64,000 bases of DNA, taken from contig JADJEI010000001.1 of assembly GCA_016709155.1 (NCBI GenBank), positions 806,001 through 870,000 of the forward strand. Reading direction: 5' to 3'. The notes beneath the pieces were generated by a model. The model did no database searches, was not told the origin of the DNA, and was given only the letters and a program-made list of their open reading frames with translations. This document shows, piece by piece, positions 17,062 through 26,860 of this stretch. The first letter of the stretch is position 1. The number at the start of each line of letters is the position of its first letter. The translations under genes were made by a program, and so were the position numbers. Origin of the DNA: Ignavibacteriales bacterium (GTDB lineage Bacteria; Bacteroidota; Ignavibacteria; Ignavibacteriales; Ignavibacteriaceae).

Positions 17062-20000
17062 CTATTTTTCAATTTTCATTAAGATGCTGGGCAGCACAAT
17101 TATCAGCAAAGGTATAGCAATTATAAACCCTCCTATTATTGCAATTGCCAGAGGCTGATGTAATTGCGCTCCGCTGCCAATTCCAAGTGCAAGCGGAAAT
17201 AGTGCTGTTATAGCTCCAAGTGCTGTCATTAAATTTGGACGAAGTCTTACCGATATTGCGTATGCAATTGCTTCATCTTTTTTCATTCCGTTTTGTTTCG
17301 CTACTGTAAATTGCAGGTAAGTAAAAATAGAATTTTCTCCGATAATTCCGACAATCATAATCAACCCAATATAACTTCCAACATTTAAAGGAGTTCCGGT
17401 TAAATATAATGCAAGTACACTTCCGCTTATACCAAGAACAGCAAGAAAAATAATTGCAAAGCCAATTCTTACTTTTCTGAACAGAAAGAGTATAACAGTA
17501 AAAACTAATAAGACAGCAAGTAATAAAATGGTAATTAACTCTTTGAAAGCCTGCTGTTGATCGGCATAAGAACCGCCATAGATAATCTGATACCCTTGTG
17601 GTAAGGAAATTTTTGCTGAAATATTTTTTTGAATATCAGCAAGGGTGCTGCCCAAATCCCGATTGTTTAATCTTGCAGTAACGGCAACCATTTGTTTTAA
17701 ATTTTCCCGCTCGATTTCTGCAACTCCGCTTGTTAATCTGAAATTAGCAAACTCATCAATAGGTTTTAATCTTCCATCGGGAATGAATATTGAAGTATTC
17801 TTAAGTTCATTTATTGTTTGGTCCTTTTTCTGTTCAATCATTCTGATATCAACCATACGGTTTTTCTCTAATATTGAACCGACGACACTTCCTTCAATTT
17901 TTGTTTGTATCTGAAACTGAAAATCCTGTGGAGATAATTGATATTGACTGAGCCTGGCAATGTCCGGATCAAAGGTTAACTCAGGGCCGGCAATTACAAT
18001 TCCATTAAATACATCAGCGGTGCCGTTTGTGTTTTTAACTATATTGGCAACATCATTTGCTAATTGATAAAGAGTAGTTTTGTCATCGCCAAAAACTTTT
18101 ATCTCGATCGGTTGAACAGAACTCATCAAATCACCAAGCATATCTGTAATTACCTGACCAAAATCAACACGAAGCGAAGGAAGCGCCGTTTCAATTTTAT
18201 TTCTTATTTCATCTGAAACCTGTGTAGTGGTTTTATTTCTTTTTTTCTTTAATTGGATAAGATAATCACCACGATTCGGTTCGGTGATAAAAAATCCCAT
18301 TTGTGTCCCTGTTCTTCTTGAAAAAGACTCGACTTCGGGAATTGTGCTTAAAACATTATCAACATATTGAAGCATTTTATCAGTGTCTTCAAGCGATGTT
18401 CCCGGTGGGCTTTCATAATCAAGGACAATTGAACCTTCATCCATTTCAGGTAAAAAGCCAGATGGTAATTTTGGCAGCAAATAATATACAAGAAAAATTA
18501 ATAGCACAATTATACTGCTTGCAATAAACGGACGCTTAATAAAAAAGTAAACCCAACCGACTTTGTTTGCTGCTTTTGACCTGGCTTTAATTGAATGCTC
18601 TTTTTTTGAAAGTAAAAGATAAATAACCGGCAGTCCTATCCAGGTAACAAAGAACGAAGATATTAGAGTGATAATCATTGTATCGGTTAGAACCTTGAAA
18701 TATGCACCGGCAACACCACTCATTAAAGCAAAGGGAAGGAAAATTACAATTGTACTTAAAGATGAACCAACCATCGCCGGGAAAAGATATTTTATTGCTT
18801 TGGGTATAAGTTCATGAGTACTTGTGTTGTGGTTTTCTTCGTGTGTTCTGTGGATTTGTTCAACAACAACGATTGCATCATCAATGATTAAACCTATTGC
18901 TGCAGCAATTGCTCCAATTGTCATTATGTTAAAAGTGTAACCAAGCGAATAAAGGATAGTAATAGTTAAGCTAAGAGTAATTGGAATTGTAATTAAAATT
19001 ACAGCACTTCCTTTTAATGAGCGAAGGAAAATAATCGTAACTATTATTGCTAGTAAAAGTCCAATCCACAAAACATCTTTCAAACTATTGATTGAATCAC
19101 TAACAAAATCAGCTTGGTTATAAAATGGTTTTAGCACAACGCCTTTAGGTAGAATTTTATTCAACTGAGTTATTTGAGATTTTACACTATCAACAACTTC
19201 AATTAAGTTTGAGTTTGGCTGCTTTATTACTGCAACAAGCGGAACATTTTTTCCGTTAGCATTAATTTTTAAGTATTCTTTCAACTCGCCAATTTCAATT
19301 GTTGCAATATCTTTCAGCTTAATTGTTCTTTTAGGTGAGTTACTAATGATTGTATTTTCAAGTTCGCTTTTTTCTTCTATAGCTGCATCTGTGATTGTTA
19401 AGTATAAACGATTGTAGTCTTTTATATAACCTGTCGATGTAATAATGTTGGATTGTGCAAGGACATCCGTAATAGTTTTTGGTGTAATACCAAGCTGACT
19501 CAGTTTGACTGGATCAATTATTATATGATACTCTTTTGTTTTACCGCCAATCACTGCTATTTCTGAAACACCATTTACTCTTGATAAAAATGGTTTAATT
19601 GTATACTCAGCAATTTGTCTTAACTCAATTTGACCTCTGCCTTCACCTTCAAGTGAAAAACCCATTACCGGCAGAATGGAAGGGTTCATTTTTTCAATTA
19701 CGATATTTACATCAGGAGGAAGTTGTTGTTTAATTGCATTTATTTGTGCTTCAATACGCTGTTTGCCTAAATCAATATCGGTATTCCAATTCAGAAAAGC
19801 TGAGATTTCGCAACTGCCGCGGCTTGTAGTGCTTCGGATTAAATTTAAGTCCTGAACTTTCTTAATTGCATTTTCTATAGGAATAGTAACAGTAACCATC
19901 ATTTTATCAACCGGCTGCTGCCCGTTATCAGCAATAATTTTGATTTTAGGAAATGTTATATCCGGAAACAATCCCGATTGAATTTTAGAAAGAGAAAATA

Positions 20001-20070
20001 TTCCTCCTAAAAGAGTAACGAACAGAATTACAATTATCGGACTTTTATATTTCGTGTAAAAGGTGTTCAT
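17062..20070 (-). CDS. RND family efflux transporter permease
   Basis: 1002 residues with the RND layout: an N-terminal membrane helix, a large periplasmic loop, a six-helix block, a second loop from about residue 540, and a final helix block. The fourth-helix segment AAAIGLIIDDAIVVVEQIHRTHEEN (about 390) carries the proton-relay Asp pair; RLRPNLMTALGAITALFPLALG lies near the C-terminus. It should form the inner-membrane pump of a tripartite efflux system with the adaptor and TolC encoded just upstream. The substrate (drug, metal or other) cannot be decided. The gene begins about 40 bases after the adaptor stop. Confidence 0.92.
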   Translation of the reverse strand: MNTFYTKYKSPIIVILFVTLLGGIFSLSKIQSGLFPDITFPKIKIIADNGQQPVDKMMVTVTIPIENAIKKVQDLNLIRSTTSRGSCEISAFLNWNTDIDLGKQRIEAQINAIKQQLPPDVNIVIEKMNPSILPVMGFSLEGEGRGQIELRQIAEYTIKPFLSRVNGVSEIAVIGGKTKEYHIIIDPVKLSQLGITPKTITDVLAQSNIITSTGYIKDYNRLYLTITDAAIEEKSELENTIISNSPKRTIKLKDIATIEIGELKEYLKINANGKNVPLVAVIKQPNSNLIEVVDSVKSQITQLNKILPKGVVLKPFYNQADFVSDSINSLKDVLWIGLLLAIIVTIIFLRSLKGSAVILITIPITLSLTITILYSLGYTFNIMTIGAIAAAIGLIIDDAIVVVEQIHRTHEENHNTSTHELIPKAIKYLFPAMVGSSLSTIVIFLPFALMSGVAGAYFKVLTDTMIITLISSFFVTWIGLPVIYLLLSKKEHSIKARSKAANKVGWVYFFIKRPFIASSIIVLLIFLVYYLLPKLPSGFLPEMDEGSIVLDYESPPGTSLEDTDKMLQYVDNVLSTIPEVESFSRRTGTQMGFFITEPNRGDYLIQLKKKRNKTTTQVSDEIRNKIETALPSLRVDFGQVITDMLGDLMSSVQPIEIKVFGDDKTTLYQLANDVANIVKNTNGTADVFNGIVIAGPELTFDPDIARLSQYQLSPQDFQFQIQTKIEGSVVGSILEKNRMVDIRMIEQKKDQTINELKNTSIFIPDGRLKPIDEFANFRLTSGVAEIERENLKQMVAVTARLNNRDLGSTLADIQKNISAKISLPQGYQIIYGGSYADQQQAFKELITILLLAVLLVFTVILFLFRKVRIGFAIIFLAVLGISGSVLALYLTGTPLNVGSYIGLIMIVGIIGENSIFTYLQFTVAKQNGMKKDEAIAYAISVRLRPNLMTALGAITALFPLALGIGSGAQLHQPLAIAIIGGFIIAIPLLIIVLPSILMKIEK

Positions 20071-20110
20071 AGTATTTCATTTATCTAATGAATTATATTT
20101 TTAAATTGTT

Positions 20111-21139
20111 TCATCGTTGCGTTTCCTCAAAATGATTACTCTTTGATAACACTTTCGCAGTATCAGGCAAACCATAAGCGCCATCAACTATAATTCTATC
20201 TGTCAATGATAATTTTGGAGTTACTATTTGTACCAAACTATCGTTCTCAATTCCTTTTGTAATCGGAGTTTTAATTGCCAGAGTATCATTTAATAATTTC
20301 ATTATCCAGAATTTCGTAAGTGTTTCATCTGATTGAATTGCTGATTTAGGCACTACAACGGTATTCTTTATAAAATTCACCGGAATTTTTACCTCAAGAT
20401 TTAAATTAGCAGGAATATCTTTTCCGTCAGCAAAGTCAATTAGAAATGTTTGTGTTTGAGAAACAGGATCAACGCTTGGAAGTGATTTGGAAATTATGCC
20501 GGTAATCTGTTTACCATTTGGAAAAATTAATACACAGCTCGATTTTAATTTTATTTTAGAGATATGCTGGTAAGGAACATTCAGTAAAACTGCAAGTGAA
20601 TGAGGGTTTGAAATAACAGCAAGCTGTTCACCATCGGAAACAAAATCACCAACATTATAATTTAATTCGGTCAGTATACCGCTGGTTTTTGATTTAATAT
20701 TCACAACTCCGCTAAAAATCTCATCACTTAATTTTACCCGCAAACTATCAGCTGCATAAGCTTCTTTTGTAATCACTGTGAAAACGATATCGCCAGCATT
20801 TACATAATCACCAATATTTTTATAAACCTTTTGAATGAATCCTTGAAATGTTGAGCGCACAATTTCTTTTTTCATAAAAAAAGTAGTTGCATTGAAACTC
20901 ATATAATCGGTTAAAGATGATTCAGATGGATTTGCAACCTTTACAGGAGTGCCCAACGTTTTTGTAGGTGTTGTTTTGGTATCGCTTGAGCAGGAAACAA
21001 TAAATATTGAGAAGATTAAAAATATTATTAGTGAAAAAAAGTTTTGAGATTGATTTGTGCTTTTCTCAGGCAATAAAGTTAAGCTTTTGTCCTTGCAGGC
21101 GGAGCGAAGCAATCTGTTTATGAAAATTGATTTTCTCAT
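20111..21139 (-). CDS. RND efflux periplasmic adaptor (membrane fusion lipoprotein)
   Basis: Adaptor architecture: FIQKVYKNIGDYVNAGDIVFTVI and a second lipoyl-like half SKTSGILTELNYNVGDFVSDGEQLAVIS, then beta-barrel and membrane-proximal strands. The ATG at 21139 is preferred because it lies one base after the tolC stop codon, implying coupling; an upstream ATG at 21175 overlaps tolC. The lipobox FIVSC comes only about 50 residues after this start, behind an unusual leader (LLRSACKDKSLTLLPEKS) encoded by a GC-richer segment at about 21081-21117. That segment looks like an inserted dispersed repeat, so the native signal peptide may have been altered. Confidence 0.85.
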   Translation of the reverse strand: MRKSIFINRLLRSACKDKSLTLLPEKSTNQSQNFFSLIIFLIFSIFIVSCSSDTKTTPTKTLGTPVKVANPSESSLTDYMSFNATTFFMKKEIVRSTFQGFIQKVYKNIGDYVNAGDIVFTVITKEAYAADSLRVKLSDEIFSGVVNIKSKTSGILTELNYNVGDFVSDGEQLAVISNPHSLAVLLNVPYQHISKIKLKSSCVLIFPNGKQITGIISKSLPSVDPVSQTQTFLIDFADGKDIPANLNLEVKIPVNFIKNTVVVPKSAIQSDETLTKFWIMKLLNDTLAIKTPITKGIENDSLVQIVTPKLSLTDRIIVDGAYGLPDTAKVLSKSNHFEETQR

Positions 21140-21140
21140 C

Positions 21141-22419
21141 TTAATAATCCCAATAATTATAATTGTTGATTTCAATCTGATAATTTATTTCGGTTGTGAT
21201 CTTATTTTTCTTAAAATCAGCAAAGTTTTTGAGTATGGTTAGATATTCAATCATAGAAAGTTGTCCTTGCCTCAATTCCCGCTCAGATATTTTTATCACT
21301 GTGTTGTAGCTTTCCATTTGTCTGGAAAGGTTGCTCAAATTGTTTTTCAGACTTTCAATTTTTTTTAATACCGAGCTTTTCTGGTTATCAAGAAGAATTG
21401 CGAAATTAGATCTATAATTATTTATTGTTTCAATAGATACTTTGGTTTGCTGCTGTGTTAGCGACCTTTGATTGCCATCAAAAATCGGTAGTGAAAAAAT
21501 TTACCCCTGCACTTAATCCAAATTTTCTCTGAATATTATTTAACTCAACGGCATTTAAGCCGGTATTAAAAAACAATGAAACTTGCGGTTGATATTTTGT
21601 CTCAAAAATCTGCTGCTGATTTTCGATTGAAAGACTATCCAGCTCAAATTTTTTGAAAAATTCGGAATTTGTTTTTATGCTTTTAAGTTTTAGTGAAACA
21701 GAATCAAGCTCAACAACACTGCTATCTTTAATTCCACATAACGAATTAAGCTGAGAAAGATTGGAAGTGAATTGAACATAATAATCATTTTCTGCAATTT
21801 TTTGATTCTCAATTTCAACAGAGAGTAACAAATACTCGGATTGTTTTGCCATTCCACTTTCTACAAGCTCACCTAAAATTTTTAATTGATCATTTAGGTA
21901 AGAGATAAGTTCAGTTGTCATATTATAAAGCTGATATGATAGGTATGACTGGAGATATTGATCAGTAACTTGTTTACTCAAATCTGTCTTTAATAATTCT
22001 ATGTCATTTTTAATTTTGTTTTCTGAAATAATCCGTTGGTTTGATAATGCATCGTTTAATGCGCCGTTAAAAATATTTTTTTCTATATTAAATTGAGCAG
22101 AATACAATCCGCCGTTTGTTAATCCAATATCATAACCAATAGCATTCTGATCCGGATTTGATGTTATAATTCCGCCGCTATTATTGAAGTAAGGAACAAA
22201 GAGATAGTTAGCAGATAAATACATTTGAAAACCAGATGTTTGTGCATAATCCAAGTCTCTTTGTAAACTATTAATTCTGAGCAAATTCTGCTGCTCATTT
22301 ATTGACGGATTATTTTGATAAGCGGCATTTAAATAGAAATCTAAATTTTGCTGGGCAAAGAGATTTGTAGCGAATAGAAGCAGAGTTATAATAATATTTG
22401 TTTTCATTTTTCGAACCAT
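21141..22419 (-). CDS. TolC family outer-membrane channel (frameshifted)
   Basis: The first frame (22419 to 21478) has a signal peptide (FATNLFAQ) and the first TolC repeat with long helices. A second frame covers the rest, beginning SLPIFDGNQRSLTQQQTKVS and ending NYQIEINNYNYWDY. The LPIFDGNQR block is the typical start of the second TolC strand-helix unit. The two join if one base is removed from the A6 run at 21494-21499. Joined length is about 425 residues, normal for the family. It would provide the outer-membrane duct for the adjacent RND pump. Its stop is one base before the adaptor start. Confidence 0.87.
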
Positions 22420-22436
22420 TTATAATTCTAAATATC

Positions 22437-22966
22437 TTATTGTTCACAAACTATCGTACCGTCTGCTTTAAGAATCACTTCTTTGGTTAAAGTCCCTTTC
22501 GTTAAATCTACAAGATATGCAATGCTTTTATCAGCTAAGGTTAGGCTTTCTATTTTATGTGCTGGTTGAAAATCAGCATATTTTGCTTTTACCGTTTCCA
22601 AAACTTTTGCAGGAGCTTTACTTAAATCAATATCTTCTTCTAATTGGACAAATGTTCCATCAAATAAGAAAATTAATGAATAATCCGGACTATCTTGTTT
22701 ACTGATGGCAATATCCATTGCGTCTTCACCTGTGCATAAAGGATCGTATGCGGCTTTTTTTATTGCATATCCCGGATAATGTTTGTTTACATACTCTTTA
22801 ATGTTAATAGGCAGTTTATCTAATGATATTTCTCCACTAAGGGTTTAAAGCTCTGTGTTGTGTCGGGACTAACAGTTTTTAATTGCGTACTTACTTTTTT
22901 GTTATTGCAAGCAACAAAAATAAGTAATGCTAATGTGAACAATAAAAATGTAATTACTCTCTTCAT
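22437..22966 (-). CDS. PepSY-like lipoprotein (frameshifted)
   Basis: The ATG at 22966 follows a strong AAGGAG (22975-22980) and opens a lipoprotein signal ending LIFVAC (Cys 20). That frame stops after about 49 codons, but an adjacent frame continues with GEISLDKLPINIKEYVNKHYPGYAI, then SPDYSLIFLFDGTFVQLEED and a second repeat ending in KADGTIVCEQ. One missing base near 22838-22846 reconciles them. The DKLPxxIKEYVxKHYPG pattern is that of PepSY-like (DUF2874) domains. It precedes tolC by 17 bases and is probably the first gene of the tolC-adaptor-RND transcript. Confidence 0.78.
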
Positions 22967-23044
22967 TTTTGTATCTCCTTAAATTTAATTGTTGATTTGT
23001 TGGTGCAGCAATAGTTCTTTAATTTCTTTGTGCTATAAGATTTT

Positions 23045-23075
23045 TTTATTAAAAAAGGGAAACAGAACGTTTCCC
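23045..23075 (-). terminator. Rho-independent terminator of the lipoprotein gene
   Basis: Minus-strand hairpin GGGAAAC-GTTCT-GTTTCCC (23057-23075) followed by TTTTTT. It lies just downstream of the lipoprotein stop at 23109 and separates that gene from the PepSY-like lipoprotein unit. Confidence 0.8.
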
Positions 23076-23108
23076 TCATAATAAATAAAAAGACTATTAA
23101 CCTCAAAT

Positions 23109-23855
23109 TTAATCTTCTAATTCAACACTGTTATTCAGATTGTTTTCAAAAGACTGAAGCAATGAACTATTATTTGTTTCATCAATTATAATTGTGCCGT
23201 TAGTAATCGTTGCCGAGTCAAAATTTATGTTTGCGAACATTTTATCAAAATCAAACATAATAGTGACCGGAACTGTACTGTTTTGTGTGACAGTAATTCC
23301 GGTGCCGCTAATTAAAGTTTGGAATGTATTTGAAAATTTTGATTGAAGAACAAACGGAATAACATTCCCATTACTTTTAACAAAGTCTCCATTTACAAAT
23401 AATGAATTGCCATTGAATGGCGGATTTACATCGGTAAAAAAGTTTAAATCAACTTGTTTAAATGTTCCGGGATAAACTGCAAAAGTTCCAACGTCAACAG
23501 AACCACTTGCAATGTTAAAAGTGAATGGACCATTTAATAAAATATCTGGAGCTTCGGTATCGCCATTGTTTGAACCTCCGTCATTATTTTCCCCAGTTTG
23601 CTCACCGTCAAATCCTGAATTTTCTTGTATGTTTATTTTGGATAAACTGATATTGAAAGTAGATAAAGACAAATTTCCATTTGCGCTAGCAATGCTGTTT
23701 ATATTGGTTGCTGTTTTGCCATTTGCTTTCAAAATAACAGTGCTGGATTTGTCCAGCGATGTTGGTGAATTTGGATCTGACTTGTTGCAAGCCGAAAAGA
23801 ATAGTGCTACTACTAAAGAAGCACTAAACAAGAGAACAATTTTTTTGCTTTTCAT
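23109..23855 (-). CDS. Hypothetical lipoprotein
   Basis: The ATG at 23855 is preceded by AAGGAG and begins a lipoprotein signal with LFFSAC (Cys about 23); the longer frame to 23885 is not needed. The mature part is Ser/Thr/Asn rich and strand forming, with an acidic-glycine segment (residues about 90-110, rich in D, E, G and N) followed by FNIASGSVDVGTFAVYPGTFKQVDLNFF. It vaguely resembles DUF4382-type surface lipoproteins, but I do not recognise it firmly. It lies between the histidine kinase and the efflux genes, has its own terminator, and a putative regulator site lies about 125 bases upstream. Confidence 0.7.
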   Translation of the reverse strand: MKSKKIVLLFSASLVVALFFSACNKSDPNSPTSLDKSSTVILKANGKTATNINSIASANGNLSLSTFNISLSKINIQENSGFDGEQTGENNDGGSNNGDTEAPDILLNGPFTFNIASGSVDVGTFAVYPGTFKQVDLNFFTDVNPPFNGNSLFVNGDFVKSNGNVIPFVLQSKFSNTFQTLISGTGITVTQNSTVPVTIMFDFDKMFANINFDSATITNGTIIIDETNNSSLLQSFENNLNNSVELED

Positions 23856-23978
23856 CCTAACTCCTTTTGTTATTGTATAAAACAATTATTTAATCTTCCA
23901 CGCCAGTTTGGCAAATGGAATTGGTAACATTATTATCAAATATCTCCAATTTTTAACTTAGTGAAGTTAGAATATGAA

Positions 23979-23996
23979 TCTGAAGGAATTCTGAAG
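23979..23996. promoter_or_regulatory. Putative response-regulator binding site upstream of lipoprotein gene
   Basis: TCTGAAG-GAAT-TCTGAAG, a perfect direct heptamer repeat with 11-bp period, 124 bases upstream of the lipoprotein start. Together with the sites at 17036 and 26084 it suggests that the linked OmpR-type regulator controls this locus. Confidence 0.6.
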
Positions 23997-24146
23997 TGTT
24001 AAGGGCAGTTAATTTTACACTTATTTTTAATCCTCAGTTAAATGTTATGGCAACAACAAAATTAAGCAGAGTAATTCTGTTTTTATCGGCATCCTATTAA
24101 AGAAAAAAATAGATTATAAAAACCTCATTAAAAAAGCAGAATAAAA

Positions 24147-25388
24147 CTAAAAATAAAGTTTTATTTCGTGCCATTCATTTTGGGTTTCATATTGGATTTT
24201 AAAACTATACAAATCACAAATTCTTTTAACAATTGTTAATCCCAATCCAACAGAATCAACACTATTTGTGCTTTTTACAAAACGATTAAACATTATTGAT
24301 GGATTTTCTTGTAATGGAACACCACTATTTTTTATGCTAAAAAGTTTGTTCTTCAATTCAACAATTATTTTTCCATTTTGATTATTATGCTTTATTGCAT
24401 TTGAGATTAGGTTTGTAAAAAGAATATTTATTAAAGATTGATTTGCATTAATAGAAGTTTTATCCTCAAATTCAGTTTCAACAATTAAATTTTTGGTTTT
24501 TATAAAATCCGAAAATGTTGAAAGAATACTTTTAATTTCATCTTCAATAATTATTGGTGCATTTTCAAACAGATTTTTATGCTCAAGTTTATTCAAAAGT
24601 AAAATTGATTTATTAACTCGCTCTAATCTGTTAAGATTTGTTAAAACAGCATTTACTTGATTCAAATCATTTTCGTTTAATTCTTCATCCTGCAACAATA
24701 TTTCAAGCTTTGATTTTGCAATTGCAAGCGGCGTTTGAATTTCGTGATTCATATCTTCAGAAAATTCTTTTAAACTGCGATATTCATTTTTTGCTCTTTG
24801 AGATAAGAACAAAACTGATTTGTTAAGCTGATTAAATTCTTCGATGTTAGTATTACTTAATAATAATTCTTCATCGCTCTTAATGGAAAATCCTTCAAGT
24901 TTTTTTAAGGTATCGTAAAAATCTTTGAGAATATTTTTAGAAACTTTATTATTTACAAAGTACAAAACGAAAACGAAAAGCAAAAAAGATATAAGTACAA
25001 CAGTGAGAATAGAACTAAGCATATCTTCTTTTTCTATTAAAGATATCCGGACAATAACTTTATAAAATTTGCCATTTACATTTGTAAATGAAGTAAGCTG
25101 CCTGAATGGTTCTCCATCATCCTCCTCGTTAGACTTAATCAATACATCGTTAAATTCATTTTTATCATTTGCATGATTAACCGGGATGATTTCTACGAAA
25201 GGAGAAAAGCTAACCGCTCTACCGTTTTTTAATTCTTGAACAGCTTTTTGAGAAATGTTAGACAATTGTTCGTCGGTTTCTTCAGTAATAGTATTTTCAA
25301 TAACGAAATAAAGTCCAACCGATACAACTATGAAAACCAATATCGAAACGAAAAGAAAGTAGCGACTTATTTTATTTATAAGCTTCAT
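24147..25388 (-). CDS. Two-component sensor histidine kinase
   Basis: 413 residues. Membrane segments at about 9-30 and 127-146 enclose a roughly 95-residue periplasmic sensor domain. The phospho-acceptor His is H215 in SEDMNHEIQTPLAIAKS; an N-box NLISNAIKHN and a G-box VGLGLTIVKRI follow. The start overlaps the regulator's stop by four bases (ATGA), typical of co-translated pairs. The sensor domain has no recognisable ligand fold. Neighbouring PepSY-like and efflux genes suggest an envelope or toxic-compound cue (inference). Confidence 0.92.
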   Translation of the reverse strand: MKLINKISRYFLFVSILVFIVVSVGLYFVIENTITEETDEQLSNISQKAVQELKNGRAVSFSPFVEIIPVNHANDKNEFNDVLIKSNEEDDGEPFRQLTSFTNVNGKFYKVIVRISLIEKEDMLSSILTVVLISFLLFVFVLYFVNNKVSKNILKDFYDTLKKLEGFSIKSDEELLLSNTNIEEFNQLNKSVLFLSQRAKNEYRSLKEFSEDMNHEIQTPLAIAKSKLEILLQDEELNENDLNQVNAVLTNLNRLERVNKSILLLNKLEHKNLFENAPIIIEDEIKSILSTFSDFIKTKNLIVETEFEDKTSINANQSLINILFTNLISNAIKHNNQNGKIIVELKNKLFSIKNSGVPLQENPSIMFNRFVKSTNSVDSVGLGLTIVKRICDLYSFKIQYETQNEWHEIKLYF

Positions 25389-26062
25389 TTTAATGTTAAC
25401 TTATATCCAATTCCATAAACAGATTTAATGTAATCATTAGCACCTTGCTCAATAAGTTTTTTGCGAAGATTTTTTATGTGTGTGTAAACGAAATCAAAAT
25501 TATCAAAAGCATTTGCATCATCGCCCCAAATGTGCTCAACAATTGATTCTTTGGTTAAAACTCTTTCTTTGTTGCTTATAAAGAAAAGAAGTATCTCGTA
25601 TTCTCTTCTTGTTAGCTCAACAATTTTGTTATTAACTTTTACTTCACGTTTTTCAGTATCAATAACTATTTCGTTAATAATTATTTCACTGCTTCCATCA
25701 AACAGTCTTCTTCTTAAAACGGATTTAATTCTTGCATTAAGTTCCGCAAGATGAAATGGTTTTGTAAGATAATCATCTGCACCAAGATCAAGTCCGGTTA
25801 GTTTATCATCAATGGTATTTTTTGCGGTGATAATAATTATTCCGCATTTGGGTTGAAGTTTTTTTAACTTTTTAACTAACTCTAAACCCGAGCCATCGGG
25901 CAGCATCAAATCAACCATGGCACAATCATATTCATCTAAACTAATTTTCTCATCAGCATCAGAATATCTATGTGCTGTGTCAATTAAATAATTTTCTTTG
26001 CCAATAAAATCAACGATAGATTTGGCAAGATCTTTTTCATCTTCAATTAATAAAATTTTCAC
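25385..26062 (-). CDS. OmpR/PhoB family response regulator
   Basis: The GTG at 26062 (VKILLIEDEKDLAKSIVDF) gives the standard regulator N-terminus; an ATG at 26107 would add 15 hydrophobic residues and cover the putative operator. The phospho-acceptor is D51 in MVDLMLPDGSG, the conserved Lys lies in LTKPFHLAEL, and the C-terminal winged helix (VKVNNKIVELTRREYEILLFF to KSVYGIGYKL) is the Trans_reg_C DNA-binding domain. It is the first gene of the pair with the histidine kinase. A direct-repeat site 22 bases upstream suggests autoregulation. Confidence 0.93.
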   Translation of the reverse strand: MKILLIEDEKDLAKSIVDFIGKENYLIDTAHRYSDADEKISLDEYDCAMVDLMLPDGSGLELVKKLKKLQPKCGIIIITAKNTIDDKLTGLDLGADDYLTKPFHLAELNARIKSVLRRRLFDGSSEIIINEIVIDTEKREVKVNNKIVELTRREYEILLFFISNKERVLTKESIVEHIWGDDANAFDNFDFVYTHIKNLRKKLIEQGANDYIKSVYGIGYKLTLK

Positions 26063-26083
26063 ACTGTAAAGTAAATAAATAAT

Positions 26084-26101
26084 TCTGAAGAAAAATTGAA
26101 G
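26084..26101. promoter_or_regulatory. Putative autoregulatory site upstream of response regulator
   Basis: TCTGAAG-AAAA-ATTGAAG: a degenerate copy of the 11-bp-period direct repeat, 22-39 bases upstream of the GTG start of the response regulator. Weaker than the sites at 23979 and 17036 but in the same orientation relative to the gene it precedes. Confidence 0.45.
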
Positions 26102-26256
26102 CGTCATTAACGTGTGTATAAAATCAAGCTATCAAGCCTAAAACCAGTCCTTATGTATTACTGATTTTTTATTTTTATCCAATACATTATTAAGAAATTA
26201 AATCAAGTTTTTAATAAATTTAGATAAGGCTTTTATAAAACTAAGAAAGGATTAAA

Positions 26257-26655
26257 ATGGACATACTTAACACGGTCAAATCCGCACTTGGCGGCGGAGA
26301 TAAACAAAATGATCTCATGTCAACTGTAATGAATCTGGTTGGCGGACAAAGCGGCGGATTAAATAATTTAATCAGCCAGTTTGGAGCAAAAGGCTTAGGC
26401 GATGTTGTTGGCTCCTGGGTTGGAACCGGGAAAAATCTTCCTGTTTCTCCAGATCAACTTAAAGGCGTGTTAGGTGATGATACTGTAAAAAATATAGCAT
26501 CAAAACTTGGTATGGATTCAAACGCAGTTACATCACAACTTTCAAATCTGCTTCCACAAGTTGTTGATAAATTAACTCCTGATGGAAAAGTTCCTGAAGG
26601 TGATTTGATGAGCAAAGCAACTGATTTGCTTGGCGGATTGTTTGATAAAAAGTAA
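26257..26655 (+). CDS. YidB family (DUF937) protein
   Basis: 132 residues rich in Gly, Asp and Leu, with LNNLISQFGAKGLGDVVGSWVGTGKNLPVSPDQLKGVLGDDTVKNIASKLG, the signature of YidB/DUF937 proteins. There is no signal peptide and no membrane helix. The family's function is poorly defined. AAAGGA lies seven bases before the ATG. It is a stand-alone plus-strand gene ending at a clear terminator and is divergent from the two-component genes. Confidence 0.85.
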   Translation: MDILNTVKSALGGGDKQNDLMSTVMNLVGGQSGGLNNLISQFGAKGLGDVVGSWVGTGKNLPVSPDQLKGVLGDDTVKNIASKLGMDSNAVTSQLSNLLPQVVDKLTPDGKVPEGDLMSKATDLLGGLFDKK

Positions 26656-26681
26656 ATGGTTCTGAGACATAATTTCACAAT

Positions 26682-26710
26682 GCCGTGATTGAATATCGCG
26701 GCTTTTTTTT
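26682..26710 (+). terminator. Rho-independent terminator after YidB-like gene
   Basis: GCCGTGAT-TGAAT-ATCGCGGC forms an 8-bp stem (one G-T pair) followed immediately by eight T residues, 26 bases after the stop codon. Confidence 0.85.
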
Positions 26711-26860
26711 AGAATATCTTTTAGGTTTGATTTTTCAACAATCAATATTGATTTAAAGAAAGATTATGTAATATTACGTTAAGAATTCTATTAGCATTAG
26801 TGCTATGTATCAGTATTAAAATCAAATTTTAATTAGGGAAAACAAAAGTTTCAATCTAAA

